In this document: positions 43,867 to 55,264 of the stretch, piece after piece | How the letters are laid out: each line of letters begins with the position of its first letter | Numbering within the stretch: position 1 is the stretch's first letter | NCBI GenBank assembly: GCA_946894095.1 | Contig: OX335650.1 | Coordinates: 8,990,001 to 9,054,000, forward strand | From: Incurvaria masculella | Lineage: Eukaryota; Arthropoda; Insecta; Lepidoptera; Incurvariidae | Reading direction: 5' to 3' | DNA: 64,000 nt | Notes under the pieces: model-generated | Seen by the model: the letters and a program-made list of their open reading frames with translations, nothing else | The model's database searches: none | Told to the model about the DNA's origin: nothing | Program-made: the position numbers and the translations under genes

Positions 43867-44390
43867 ATCGAATTATTTTACTAATAACGTAGAAAATGTA
43901 CAAATGACAAACATTAATATCGATACAAATAACAGCGTAGTGAATTTTGTCGTTATTTAGAGTAGGTTTGCTGCTACATAGAGTGTATGACTGTATGGAG
44001 AACAAGGTAAACCAAACAAAGTCAAGTAATTTCGACGTTTTCGGGAGTTTGTCGCTACATCGAGTGTCGTTATTGTAAACTCTAAATAACGTCACTCGAT
44101 TTAGCGACAGCTGTACATGTAATTATCCTTAATTACAGTGATATAATTTCATGTGTCAGCTCTGGGGCTAACAGGATAAGTATTTCCGTGATTAATTCGT
44201 CACTTCCTTGCCGCCAGATCCAGAAACAGGACTCGTCATGTGGATCCTGCCAATGACGCTCTGCCGCCGGGCGGAGCGCTTTATCGAGGGTCCCGTTGGA
44301 ACATTTCCATAATTAAATGAGAGTCAAATAGGGATTTTGTATTATTTTGGTCTGTATGCATATATGTGTTCTATGTAATTCGTGAATAAA

Positions 44391-44731
44391 AATAGTTAAT
44401 AGAGGAATTTGTATTTAACACACAACAAGACAATATTTTAGAATCTAAATAGTAAATAGAGCAATCTGTATTTTAAAAATACAAAAAGGCAAGACTTTAG
44501 AATCCAATTAGTAAATAGAGCAATCTGTATTTTAAACATACAAAAAGGTAAGACTTTAGAATCCAAATAGTAAATAGAGCAACCTGTACTTGAGACACAA
44601 CAAGGAAAGATTTGAGAATCTAAATAGTAAATAGAGCAATCTGTATCTAACACACAACAAGGAAATACTTAAGAATCTAAATAGTAAATAGAGAAATCTG
44701 TATTTAACACACAACAAGGTAAGGCTCTAAA
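44391..44731. repeat. 58-bp minisatellite, six units
   Basis: Six successive units contain AAATAGTAAATAGAGCAATC, TGTAT, AACACACAACAAGG and AAGACTTTAGAATC with unit length near 58 bases. The first unit is the most divergent. Confidence 0.8.
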
Positions 44732-45049
44732 ATGTGTCAATGAATGCGGTTCTATGAATGAAGTCATCGCTGGCAATCTTTTGGCTCGCACGAAATTATC
44801 CCTAATTTTGTGCGCGTTCCTACTAAAGTTCCCACTTTAAAAAAAAATTGTAAAGTTGTTTTCGTAGTTATACACACATTTACCTTGGGAAAAGATACTT
44901 AACATCAGATAAAATTGTGTGTGTGGACATTTCGGGACTTTAATCCAAACGATTTAAACTGATATATTTTCATACGTATGCACCAAGACACTCTTCGTTA
45001 CGGAACCTTCATCAAGTGCGCGTTGTGCACACCCGACCGATTTAGTTTA

Positions 45050-45300
45050 ATATTTCCTGCGCTCGCGTCCTGCCGCGCCGCCTGCAGCATCGAGAAAGCT
45101 GGCGGAAACCGTGCGGCGTCGGCTGCGGTGCGCGGCGGTGGCGGTGGCGGCGTCGCGTCGGTTCTACGTCGATGCGGCGGAGGAGGCACATCCGCTTCCG
45201 CCGCCGCCATTGATTTCCGCCCCAAGAGTCACGACGCGCGACGGCCGAAGCGAGGGCGGCCTATCTTCCTGGAAAGGCCTGGGACTGTTCGAATGTGTGG
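45050..45300. other. GC-rich islet followed by a splice-donor-like site
   Basis: GCGCGGCGGTGGCGGTGGCG and CGCTTCCGCCGCCGCC lie in a CpG-rich block ending at GTGTGGGTACGTAG, where GTACGT near 45300 would make a fair splice donor. A 134-codon frame crosses it, compositionally driven. Confidence 0.4.
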
Positions 45301-45379
45301 GTACGTAGTTATATTTGGGCACTCATTGGACACCATGTCACTCCGTTTAAAAAAATGCTGCCTGAGGCTCTGTCTGCAT

Positions 45380-45592
45380 TAACTGTCGGCGGGTGCCTTT
45401 CCTCATACCTATAACCTGGGAGTTTTCAAGCGTTATTTGAACAAACTCGATAGCAAATCCGTAAATCGAACAAACACAGCAAATTTCCTGGTATGATGCC
45501 TCGCTGAGCTTGGTTTCGCGAGGCGAGGTGTATTTGGCTTTTCTGAGCACCTTTGGTCCTCAGCACAGTCACCCATACCGTTTTTTTTTTTA
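45380..45592 (+). pseudogene. LINE ORF2 tail, 5' truncated
   Basis: Plus strand encodes LSAGAFPHTYNLGVFKRYLN, then a stop, then FARRGVFGFSEHLWSSAQSP, matching the tail of the copy at 40303-40794 and ending at the same CACCCATAC point before a T-rich stretch. Confidence 0.75.
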
Positions 45593-45771
45593 TAATAAAA
45601 GCCTGACTTAAGCTTAGCTTTTCCCCAGACTTCTTTTTTATCAGGATAAGTTGTTCGCATGTAAACAGACCACAGAACATTAGATTGACAGATGCCAGAC
45701 ACAGGATTTTTATGAGAGTTATTGATGAGGAGAGTGATGAAGCACTTCATCGTTGGGAGTCTAATGTGGAC

Positions 45772-46034
45772 AGTCCGAGTTCTCACCTAGACTGGCGTTT
45801 ACGGAATTTCGAATCAACGGTCCACTTTTATAACTGTGTAAATATTCTGTGGTTTTAATTCTTCAACCTGTCAAAATCAAACTCGGACTGCCGATTTGTA
45901 TGAAAATGCGAAGTTGGCGTAAGAAGCCAACGGGCGACGATGCGTTAGCTGTCAGATCGAACTCGGACTGCGCGGGCTATTCTATTCTTCATACAATTGA
46001 AATTGCTAGTTGATCGGTTTGGCGTAAACGCCAG
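45772..46034 (+). mobile_element. MITE family F copy
   Basis: CAGTCCGAGTTCTCACCTAG, ACTGGCGTTTACGG at the left and GGCGTAAACGCCAGTATATG at the right; the interior AATATTCTGTGGTTTTA and CTGTCAAAATCAAACTCGGA match 22321-22638. Confidence 0.7.
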
Positions 46035-46266
46035 TATATGGCTAGCGTTCGTTATATTTAGCTAGAGCGCAAGTCACACATTTTAATGGGGATTAAGGAA
46101 AAGGAAATATCTTATTGGACTTGAAAATATGTTAATAACGAGTTACAAAATATAAAAGATTACATCAACATTTTCTTCATACAAAAAACTAGAGGCCATT
46201 GAGGGAGAGAGAGAGAGATTGAAATGCAGAGCTCGCTGCATTTCCTCGCTCCGATCCTCTGTCTAA

Positions 46267-46727
46267 AAAAAAACTAAAAAAACACGCTTTTATAGCTAAC
46301 CGAACCAAAAAATATAAAATATTTTTTAATTTTAAAGAGTTTATATCACAGTAGTAGAAGATCGAACAATCAATCAGAATTTATCACCTCAAAATAAAAT
46401 TATAATAAAGTTTAAGTTATTAACAAAATAATTCAATTCAGAGTAAAAAGCGTGGGGTGCTTGATAAAGTAAATGTAACAATCATTCTATTGGCAACTAT
46501 CTATGAGAGGAGAGTTATGAAAAGTAGTAAAATGCACCCCACGCTTTTTCTGCTGAATTGAATTATTTTGTTAATAACTTAAACTTTATTATAATTTTAT
46601 TTTGAGGTGATAAATTCTGATTGATTGTTCGATCTTCTACTACTGTGATATAAACTCTTTAAAATTAAAAATTATTTTATATTTTTTGGTTCGGTTAGCT
46701 ATAAAAGCGTGTTTTTTTAGTTTTTTT
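46267..46727. repeat. Long inverted repeat, 194-bp arms, 73-bp spacer
   Basis: Arms 46267-46460 and 46534-46727 match at nearly every base (a few differences near the inner end). They include AACACGCTTTTATAGCTAAC and its complement, and GCGTGGGGTGC / GCACCCCACGC at the spacer. A tandem array starts 85 bases to the right, and the arm end AAAAGCGTGTT is also found at the end of array units, so both may belong to one foldback-type element. Confidence 0.9.
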
Positions 46728-46811
46728 AAACTATTATTTATTTTTCATTTTTTAGTTTGATTTATCAATTAGTTATTATTACTACAGAGGATCTATAGAA
46801 TAATGTATTAA

Positions 46812-48130
46812 TCCTGGCGGTCCTAATAAGGATAATGGGAAACTGTTATGAAATTATTGCATTGTCATCGGTCCTTGATACGTATGCAAAGTTTCAAATT
46901 AAAGACTTCTGGAAACTGGTGAAAATTAATCTCAAAGATTCCATTACATTCATAGATGTATACAACCCAAGCTTATATAAAAGCGTGTTTTTAATAACTA
47001 GCTCTGTCTCTTTTACTCCACTACAGAGGATCTATAAAAGAATTTATTAATCCTGGCGGTCCTTATAAGGATAATGGGATACTGTTATGAAATTATTGCA
47101 TTGTCATCGGTCCTTGATACGTATGCAAAGTTTCAAATTAATCAGACTTCTGGAAAATGGTGAAAATTAATCTTAAAGATTCCATTACATACATAGTTAC
47201 ATACAACCAAAGCTAATAATAATAATTATCCTGGCGGTCCTAATAAGGTTAATGGGAAACTGTTATGAAATTATTGCATTGTCATCGGTCCTTGATACGT
47301 ATGCAAAGTTTCAAATTAATCAGACTTCTGGAAAATGGTGAAAATTAATCTCAAAGATTCCATTACATACATAGTTACATACAACCCAAGCTAATAATAA
47401 TAATTATCCTGGCGGTCCTAATAAGGTTAATGGGAAACTGTTATGAAATTATTGCATTGTCATCGGTCCTTGATACGTATGCAAAGTTTCAAATTAATCA
47501 GACTTCTGGAAAAAGGTGAAAATTAATCTCAAAGATTCCATTACATACATAGTTACATACAACCCAAGCTAATAATAAAAGCGTGTTATCCTGGCGGTCC
47601 TAATAAGGATAATGGGAAACTGTTATGAAATTATTGCATTGTCATCGGTCCTTGATACGTATGCAAAGTTTCAAATTAATCAGACTTCTGGAAAATGGTG
47701 AAAATTAATCTCAAAGATTCCATTACATACATAGTTACATACAACCCAAGCTAATAATAATAATATCCTGGCGGTCCTAATAAGGTTAATGGGAAACTGT
47801 TATGAAATTATTGCATTGTCATCGGTCCTTGATACGTATGCAAAGTTTCAAATTAATCAGACTTCTGGAAACTGGTGAAAATTAATCTCAAAAATTCCAT
47901 TACATACATAGATACATACAACCCAAGCTAATAATAAAAGCGTGTTATCCTGGTGGTCCTAATAAGGATAATGGGATACTGTTATGAAATTATTGCATTG
48001 TCATCGGTCCTTGATAAGTATGCAAAGTTTCAAATTAATCAGACTTCTGGAAACTGGTGAAAATTAAGTTCAAAGATTCCGTTACATAGATACATACATA
48101 GATACAACCCAAGCTAATAAAAAGCGTGTT
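46812..48130 (+). repeat. Tandem array, seven ~180-bp units
   Basis: Units begin at 46812, 47051, 47229, 47407, 47589, 47766 and 47948 with TCCTGGCGGTCCTAATAAGG, continue CATTGTCATCGGTCCTTGAT and CGTATGCAAAGTTTCAAATT, and end with AACCCAAGCTAATAAT. Spacing is 177-182 except the first (239), which carries ~60 more bases including ACTACAGAGGATCTATA, also found just before unit 1. I recall this unit as a common lepidopteran repeat. Confidence 0.9.
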
Positions 48131-48689
48131 AAAAAAACCTTCCGATATACGGACAATAATCCCCTGAACATTCTTGAGATGGGGACTTGAATGTTATTGT
48201 GGCTTGAGTTACAAAGTTTGGAAAAAGCACGTATGAAGGTTGATTTCGTATTTCAGTAAAAAACATTTGAGATTATTATTTACATATAAAATCGAAATCA
48301 GAGAAGATATAAATCATTGTTACGATGCATTAAATACTAAATATTATAATAAGTAAATAGCACTAAAATATTAGCGATATTGGCTGCGACCCGTCTGTTG
48401 CGATCGTAAACTGAAAGACTAATTTCGTGGTGAGCTATAAAAGTAACATTAAAGTTATGAACCATATGGGTGGAAGCCGTTCAAAGAAGCTGGGTTGCAG
48501 AATTTCATCTCTATTAGAGACCCCTCGGGGTCACGATCTCCTAAACTCAACTCTATTGCCCCCTAGGCTTCAAATTTGCATATGGCAATTGCAAGTTAGA
48601 AGATCCTGTGACCTATTTCTGAAGTGAGCCTTCGAATTGTTATGTTTATGGGATAATTCGCAAAGTTAAACACCGAAGGGTCAGTCACT

Positions 48690-49105
48690 TGAGCCAAAAT
48701 AATTACCAGTAGAAAAAGAAAAAAGATTACCAGTAGTCACTATAACCAGCATTACCTTGTGATTTCAGTGTAGATTCACAGGGGTTTCTAAAGGACTACC
48801 AAAGATTCCTGAGGGTGTACCAAAGATTTCTAGGATTACCAAACAATCGCAGGATTCCTAAGAAATAGTTACAAGATTACTACTATAAACAAAAAAAATA
48901 TTTAAATAAGGTGCGTTTGAGCGAGGATTTCGGATGAGCGAAAAAAGGTCATGCTGATTCCTCGACATTACTATGAATTTGATAGGATTGCCAAGGATTT
49001 CCTTGGGATTCCAGATTACCTAAGATTCCCCAGACTTCCAACTAAGATTACTTGAGATTACCAAACAATTGTACATCAGATTTCCTGAGAGACTGACCCC
49101 TCGGT
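48690..49105. repeat. Degenerate GGATTACCAAAGATTCC repeats
   Basis: Phrases such as ACCAAAGATTCCTGAGGG, GGATTACCAAACAATCGC and GGATTGCCAAGGATTTCC recur irregularly over 400 bases, with similar phrases inverted nowhere. It looks like a decayed ~15-bp minisatellite. 48135-48690 and 49110-49670 show no identifiable feature. Confidence 0.5.
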
Positions 49106-49673
49106 AAACACTAATTAAAAACATTGGTCACAATTTGGAATACTCTATTTAGTGGCGGGCTCAGAGGTTCATAGATTTTAAAGAATACATTCAGTCTGAG
49201 TGACTCTGCGTCCGTCAGTAGTTGAGCGACTCTGCTATTCGTCATGAAGCGCAGGAAGCACTATCACTATTTCTGTGTTCATATTTAGGATGCATGTCCG
49301 GAACGTTTATAGTTTTAACCTGTCACCGATTTGGATCATTCAGAAGTTATGTAAGATGCCATCATGTCGTCACAGTGTCGTGTGATATTCTTTTTCTCCT
49401 CTATTAATCGTTAAGCTATTTACTTTGACATGAGCTCTTTAAATTATAGAGCATGTATTTTTTTTAAGAACACATTTTCATTACGAGCAGTTAACACAAT
49501 CCATGTAGAGTAGACAGTACCTATGTACAAACAGAAAGTGAAAATTGTCTGAAATTAAAAAAACTATGAAGAAAAAGGTATCGATTACGGACGAAGGAAC
49601 TGTGCAAAAGGAACATCAAAAACATGTGAAAAATATCCTATTTCGCATGATAAATTAACTGGTTCCAAGTTCT

Positions 49674-49797
49674 ATGCACTTATCCAACTCGGAAAAAGAA
49701 AAAAAAGTGCTGCATGATCGGGACGAGGATTTGAACTCAGCCCTCTCGCATGAAAGGCAAGTTTTTAGCCTTTAGCCCCTGGACCACGAGCTGTACC
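49674..49797 (-). mobile_element. SINE tRNA-like head, inverted against adjacent body
   Basis: ATGCACTTATCCAACTCGG, GACGAGGATTTGAACTCAGC and CCCCTGGACCACGAGCTG are a minus-strand head with B box and A box. The sequence immediately to the right (49801 onward, and again from 52500) is a plus-strand SINE body, so head and body face opposite ways. Confidence 0.7.
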
Positions 49798-50280
49798 CGT
49801 GGTGTGTTCCATGATTTGGAATCCATACAGCGGCGGACTTACGCATTTGCCGCCAGTAGGCTATCCAAATTTTGCCGCCCCTACAGACCTCTACAATTCG
49901 ATACCCTAGTTCAAAATCATATTAATTCTTTAATTAAATTAAATCTTTTAATTTTTTTATTTTTGCACTATCGTTCTAATTACACAACCTTTTTCCTCTA
50001 ATAAATATGATTGTAAACTAGGAGATCGATGAGTCAGTTCCTAGAATATTTTTACAACCCAATGACTTGTGGTGTGCGTTAAGATTCCACAAGAAATAGT
50101 TTTTGGGTAAATTTCTAAGCTAATAATGCTCAAATACTAATGCATAGAAATAAAAATGCGCAAATACTACTTACACAATTATATTTCATTCGGTAAACGT
50201 AATAAAACATTTTCTTTATTGCGCTTCTTCCAACATAACAATGTGCATTTAATTAACAAATGCATTTTGCGCGATTTTTT

Positions 50281-50614
50281 AGGGTTCCGTACCCAAAGGG
50301 TGAAAACGGAACCCTATTACTAAGCCTCCGCTGTCCGTCCGTCCGTCCGTCCGTCCGTCCGTCCGTCCGTCCGTCCGTCCGTCCGTCCGTCCGTCTGTCA
50401 CAGGGCTGTATCTCAGTAACCGTAACAGGTAGACAGCTGAAATTTTCACAGAGTGTGTAATTATTTTGCCGTTATAACAACAAATAGGTAAGATTAAAAA
50501 ATAATTAAAATTAAAGGGGGCTCCCATACAACAAACGAGATCTCTTTGTATTTTGTGGTTACGATGGTACGGAACCCTTCGTGTGCGAGTCCGACTCGCA
50601 CTTGGCCGGTTTTT
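50281..50614 (+). mobile_element. (TCCG)n element, copy 8, with longest tract
   Basis: Full-length copy with about 15 consecutive TCCG units (about 50333-50395), CTGTATCTCAGTAACCGTAA and a perfect terminal hairpin. It shares GGTGAAAACGGAACC and TCTCAGTAACCG with copy 9 at 53514, marking a young subfamily. It lies within the hAT element. Confidence 0.9.
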
Positions 50615-50639
50615 ATATTGTCATTAGTTCTGACTCTAT

Positions 50640-52330
50640 CCATAAAAGAGCTAAAGGTTTTAGCTTTTCTTGGCTTAAGGTAGATCTTTGATAATTGTTC
50701 ACGCGTTTTAAGCTTCTCATACCCGAAAAAAATTTAGCTGGTGTACATAGAGTCATGTAAACCGCTTTTTTCAAGTTCGAATATTTTTTTTTCCAAATTC
50801 TGTTTTTGCAGGAACAAAGATAGACTATTCAGTGTTCCAGAATCTAGTTTTACCAATTTCTTTCAGAAGAAAGGTAGCATTGAAAACTAAGACAGTCTCT
50901 AAATTAGTAGGAAGATTTTTTTCTAATAAAAGAGCTGTTTCCGGAAGGTTTGATGATGAAAATGCACTCATTTTGGTCGGTAATTAAAAAATTTATTGAA
51001 ACTGTTGAAGGCCTCCTGCCATTTTTATAATTCGCATGAGAGTCTATCTATGAGGACGAGAAATGTGTTAACCTTGAAATTATCACTTTCATTCATTCTC
51101 ATTTCTTCATCGGGTGTTTCATCTTATAATTTTTCCTTTCTCGGAAATATAATGCCATATAAATATAATCCTTCGACATTCTTAATTCAATAGCCTTTTC
51201 TTTTAAATACTCATTTTTTCACGTCCAGCTGCACAACACTTACAGACAGATAGATTCGTAAATATTGGCAACAGTGATCAAATATACGATAAAAGCATGA
51301 ATTTAAATTTTCATTTTGTTTATTTATTTTAAAAAAATCACAAAATAGCAATTACCACTGTTCTCAGTTTTTCTAAATTTAAAAGTATATCTGGGCTTCG
51401 TTTTGGGTTAGAGATTTTTCGGTACAATCATCCTTGATTTATTCCAAAGTTTTAACGACTTGGTGCCAATAATCTCTCATACTTCTGTATGCGTCCTCTC
51501 TAGTTGACCAACGTTACAAATGTACTCTCTTTAGCGTGCCAGATTTGAGTCAAAAAATGTTTCCCCGTTGTGTCGAACTTACAAAAAAAAACCTAGTTTA
51601 TTTTTACGCAACATGAAGCGTGCACTGTGCATGATTCAGCGGCCGCAGATACTACTAGAGCAAAGATCGAAAAAAGCAAAAGAGGCTTGACTTTGTAATT
51701 ATAGCCTGTAAGCCATTATACTTACCAGACATTTTCGCGGCATTATCATATGATGGTCCACGACAGTCTTAAATATTTATGCTCAGTGTTTGAGCTCCGA
51801 AATAATGGCAGAAAACATTTCTTCAGTTTTAGCACCCACTGAGAGGAATCACAACCTTGAGACAAACCACAAACTTGAGAATTCTATCACACGGTTCACC
51901 TGTTTCTTATCCGGTTCACGGTTTACCCGTATCTTATTTTGTCAACATGTGCTATATTTGGTGTTGAATCGATTATCAAAGATTTTGGCCCTTCTATTCT
52001 CCAATCTCATCATAAGAACAAACTCATCGCAAACGGTATTCGATAAGTAGTAACTGGTACTTCCACATCCTTGATTCCTCATATAACTCAGCTAAAAGTT
52101 CCTAAATCATACAATAATTTCTTCAACTGACTCCCGCAGCGGCCGCTCATTCATTAAGTTCAGCCAGACGCACTTAGCGATCATATCATTCTTTCTCGCG
52201 CCGCAAACAAACGCGACTACAAAAAATGTAGAAAAAATATTCAAGTGGTGAAATTACATATTAATTTGTTTAAATAATAATATGCATTACGCACATATCA
52301 AGACGTCAAAACAGTACTATCGGGCCACAA
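50640..52330 (-). pseudogene. hAT transposase relic (DUF4371/ZMYM-like)
   Basis: On the minus strand, in several frames: near 51770-51690, CRGPSYDNAAKMSGKYNGLQ, the hallmark 'CRGQ.YDNA.NMSG.Y.G.Q' block of DUF4371-type hAT transposases that contains a catalytic Asp; near 51580-51550, STQRGNIF; near 51540-51440, TLKRVHL, RWSTRED and YRSMRDYWHQVVKTLE; near 50735-50645, RSLKRVNNYQRSTLSQEKLK and PLALLWIESE, the C-terminal hAT dimerisation domain. Many stops and frameshifts show it is dead. Domain order and spacing fit a full-length ancestor of about 550-600 residues. Confidence 0.85.
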
Positions 52331-52499
52331 AAATCTGAAAGTCGATCAAAAGGCGCTGTGACTATGCAGGCCACAAAAGTTCCGGCGGCCGGAATGGTAC
52401 TTTAGGGGAAATATAAAAAAATCGGCCCAAAATTTGCCGCCCCTAAAATCTGCCGCCCTAGGCTCCAGCCTACTCAGCCTGCTGGTAAGTCCGCCACTG

Positions 52500-52740
52500 A
52501 ATCCATATAAAACTGTAGGTCCTCTTCTCCTACTAGGTGGTAGGGTTTAAATCCCCCCGGGTTGGTACCATTGCATTGGATAAAAAGATGGTCAAAGTGG
52601 TAATGAAAAATTGTTCGTGTCTTCCATCCAGTTTAAGTAGCCGTGCTCATAAAGGGAAGGTACCTATTCTTTCGGGAAATTTGGCTCATATATCGGTAGT
52701 TGTGTGGTATTAGCCATCCATGTCAGGCTGCATAAAAAAT
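52500..52740 (+). mobile_element. SINE body, right part (continues from 49801-49827)
   Basis: AATCCATATAAAACTGTAGG, CCTACTAGGTGGTAGGGTTT, GGTTGGTACCATTGCATTGG and GGTATTAGCCATCCATGTC continue the body cut by the hAT insertion. Confidence 0.8.
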
Positions 52741-52825
52741 ACAAAGACAATTACCGGCAAAGCTATATCCAGTTTTCTATCTGTAACAATAATTCGGTTG
52801 CGGTGGCGCTCTTTCAATTCGCGGA

Positions 52826-53089
52826 GGGGTATAAATACTCGGCTGCCCACGCGTTTCTTCGCTGCCGATGCCTGCTTATCGTCAGCGAGTGCCGCGAAGA
52901 CGTCCGGCCGCCATCGCCGCCGCCGCCGCATTCCGCTCCGTATCGGCAGTCGTCAATCACCCGCCAGGAAGCGGCCACAATAACAACTCTGTCCGCGTAC
53001 TATCGCGAGGATGTGCCCCTCTTGCGCAAGCACTGGCCGCGTGGTGGTGCGTCCACACTGGCGCGAGCATTGATCGCGACCAGTTTTAG
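52826..53089 (+). promoter_or_regulatory. Candidate TATA promoter leading into GC-rich islet
   Basis: GGGTATAAATACTCGG (TATAAATA at 52830-52837) stands directly before a CpG-rich block (52855-53060, with CGCCATCGCCGCCGCCGC). A 73-codon frame opens with ATG at 52868; a second, 209-codon frame overlaps it in another phase without an obvious homolog. The TATA-to-ATG distance is only ~38 bases, which is short for an mRNA leader. Could be a real promoter or chance. Confidence 0.3.
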
Positions 53090-53513
53090 CTGCTCGCAGT
53101 CGAGCGGACGGATTCACCAAAATTGTTCAGCCAACACTGGAATTGCAAAAACTTGTACAATTTACCTGCATACTTACTCAATACGGCCCGCCAGAGTCCT
53201 TAGTGCAGTATTACACATTCGAATTAATTATCACCGTATGTCACTAAATATTATATCTTCGTGGCATAAACTTCTCCCACTAATTGACGCAATTCCACTA
53301 GTCACGATTCGGAATTGGCCGTGTTTTAGTTAATTTATTATATTACTATGATCTGAGGTCCGCAAAGAAGTAATATGAAAGGTTAGCATAGTCCTAAACT
53401 ATGTTCTTTTTATCTATTGAAAGAACCGTACAGTTTTTCAAACGGGTTAGTTAGACCGAGTTGGTTAGAAATGGGTTAGTTAGTTAGAATTTTAAGCTTG
53501 CCTTTAAGTTTTT

Positions 53514-53811
53514 AGGGTTCCGTACCCAAAGGGTGAAAACGGAACCCTATTACTAAGCCTCCGCTGTCCGTCCGTCCGTCCGTCTGTCCGTCTGTCACAG
53601 GGCTGTATCTCAGTAACCGTAACAGGTAAACAGCTGACATTTTCACAGAGTGTGTATTTATTTTGCCGCTATAACAACAAATAGGTAAGATTAAAAAATA
53701 ATTAAAATTAAAGGGGGCTCCCATACAAAAAACGTGATTTTTTTGTTTTATTTTTTACGATGGTACGGAACCCTTCGTGTGCGAGTCCGACTCGCACTTG
53801 GCCGGTTTTTT
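53514..53811 (+). mobile_element. (TCCG)n element, copy 9
   Basis: Full-length copy, nearly identical to that at 50281 outside the TCCG tract, with perfect GTGCGAGTCCGACTCGCAC and TTGGCCGGTTTTTT. 53815-55260 to the right has no identifiable feature beyond a short stretch resembling 18740-18860. Confidence 0.9.
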
Positions 53812-55264
53812 AATCTGCATTTTGTCGATGCTTTTTGGTTCTGCTTCGTTGGCAGGAGCGTGTCGGACAAGACTGTGTCCATAATGCGTACAACTGCATA
53901 CAAATAGCGATCGTGTTCGATTTACGTATAAACCGGCTTACCTTTTCAAGCCATTTGAATGCAAGTACATATATTTATTCAGTATACACACCACTTCTGA
54001 CTAAATGCGTACTTGAATATTTAATTATTTTTGTTCAGTGCAGAGGGGAACAACTGAATGCTGAAAATTTGCTAGGACACTCTGCACTCAACAAACACAC
54101 CTTTATTTGGGTTACACTCGTATTTGTGTTTGTAAGACGACTTACGATATGTCGATGAATGTCGCGACTTTTCGGACCAAACATGTTATGGTCCATCATC
54201 CCCATATGTCTGAAAGGTCGCATCATTTATCGACACACTGTGTGTAAGCCTCTTTTTCATAAAGTAACATAACCGCCATAAGGTTCTGTAATATGTATTA
54301 TGGTGTATTTGCCGTCCTTTAGTTCTGGAGGGGTTTAATGGGTTCAGTGCATTTATAGTATGATATATTATAACTTTTTCATAAAATTTTGATCGAGGTT
54401 TTAATAGGAAATTTCAAGAATTACACGTTGTCAGGTTGCATAAGATAATGAAAATATAACGATCACTCTTAACGAGTACTGTTATAAATAATACAAAAAA
54501 CATGAGACATGATGACCCATCACCCTAGACTCCACATATTGTACTTTGACCCACATACGTTTTCCTTGCAAATGCCAATGCCTACTGTGGCGTTAAGGGC
54601 GATGCGTTCCGTACGTTAGTTTCAAAGATCGTTGTCAAGCCGCATGCACTGCGGACACGGCCGTAAAGTGACGATTGTACTACGAGCATGTTGTACGAAC
54701 AGATTGGTGTCAATTGATCGTACAGATGCTGTTTCGTTTGAATCGTCTAATCAACAATTTGAATCATATCGTCCGCTTGTCCCGACCAAGTGATTGTGGG
54801 GCATTGTAATTAGTGAATGAATGGAACAGCTACCCCGCTGAGTGAATGGAATGTAAGGTCATTCACGAAACATCACTAGTAAAGCAATTCATAGGTTGTA
54901 AAGTGGTTGCATAGGGGTATTCGTTCCTCCATTATGGATCGATGCCACGGGTTGATGTTCTCATATCGAAGGACGTTTGAGAGAGTGTGCACGACATTTT
55001 TGGAAGGCTATTTGAAAGTTAACTCATCCATAGTTAATTAAATGTCTGTTTTTTTTTCTTTTCCATATTGTAATTAAGTTTGCTACATTTCTACGCCTTG
55101 GTTTTCTGTTATGTGAAATGTATGTATTTGTCATGTGTTTAATAAATAATCGCAAAATAAATCGCAATGTGATGAGATGCATTAATAAATTACCCATATG
55201 TCAATTAAATCTCGAATCTGCTAAGTTGACTTTTAGGGTTTTTATTCATGCACACATTCATCTC

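Larger units (their letters stand above)
49828..52499 (-). mobile_element. hAT transposon, 2,672 bp, with perfect target duplication
   Basis: CAGCGGCGGACTTAC at the left and GTAAGTCCGCCACTG at the right are 15-bp inverted ends with one mismatch. AATCCATA stands at 49820-49827 and again at 52500-52507, a perfect 8-bp target duplication, the size known for hAT elements. The site lies in a SINE body, which reads straight through once the element is removed. Inside are a decayed transposase (minus strand) and a (TCCG)n element at 50281-50614. A 432-bp deletion derivative is at 33873-34304. Confidence 0.93.

Noticed and set aside
46200..46250. GAGA-factor type (GAGAGAG) promoter element
   Set aside because: Only a short GA run beside a small palindrome, without any promoter context.
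50260..50527. Arginine/proline- or threonine/aspartate-repeat proteins
   Set aside because: These frames are translations of the TCCG microsatellite.
4000..54000. CRISPR array or bacterial defence system
   Set aside because: The repeats are eukaryotic SINEs, MITEs and minisatellites; there are no regularly spaced identical repeats with unique spacers and no cas-like genes.
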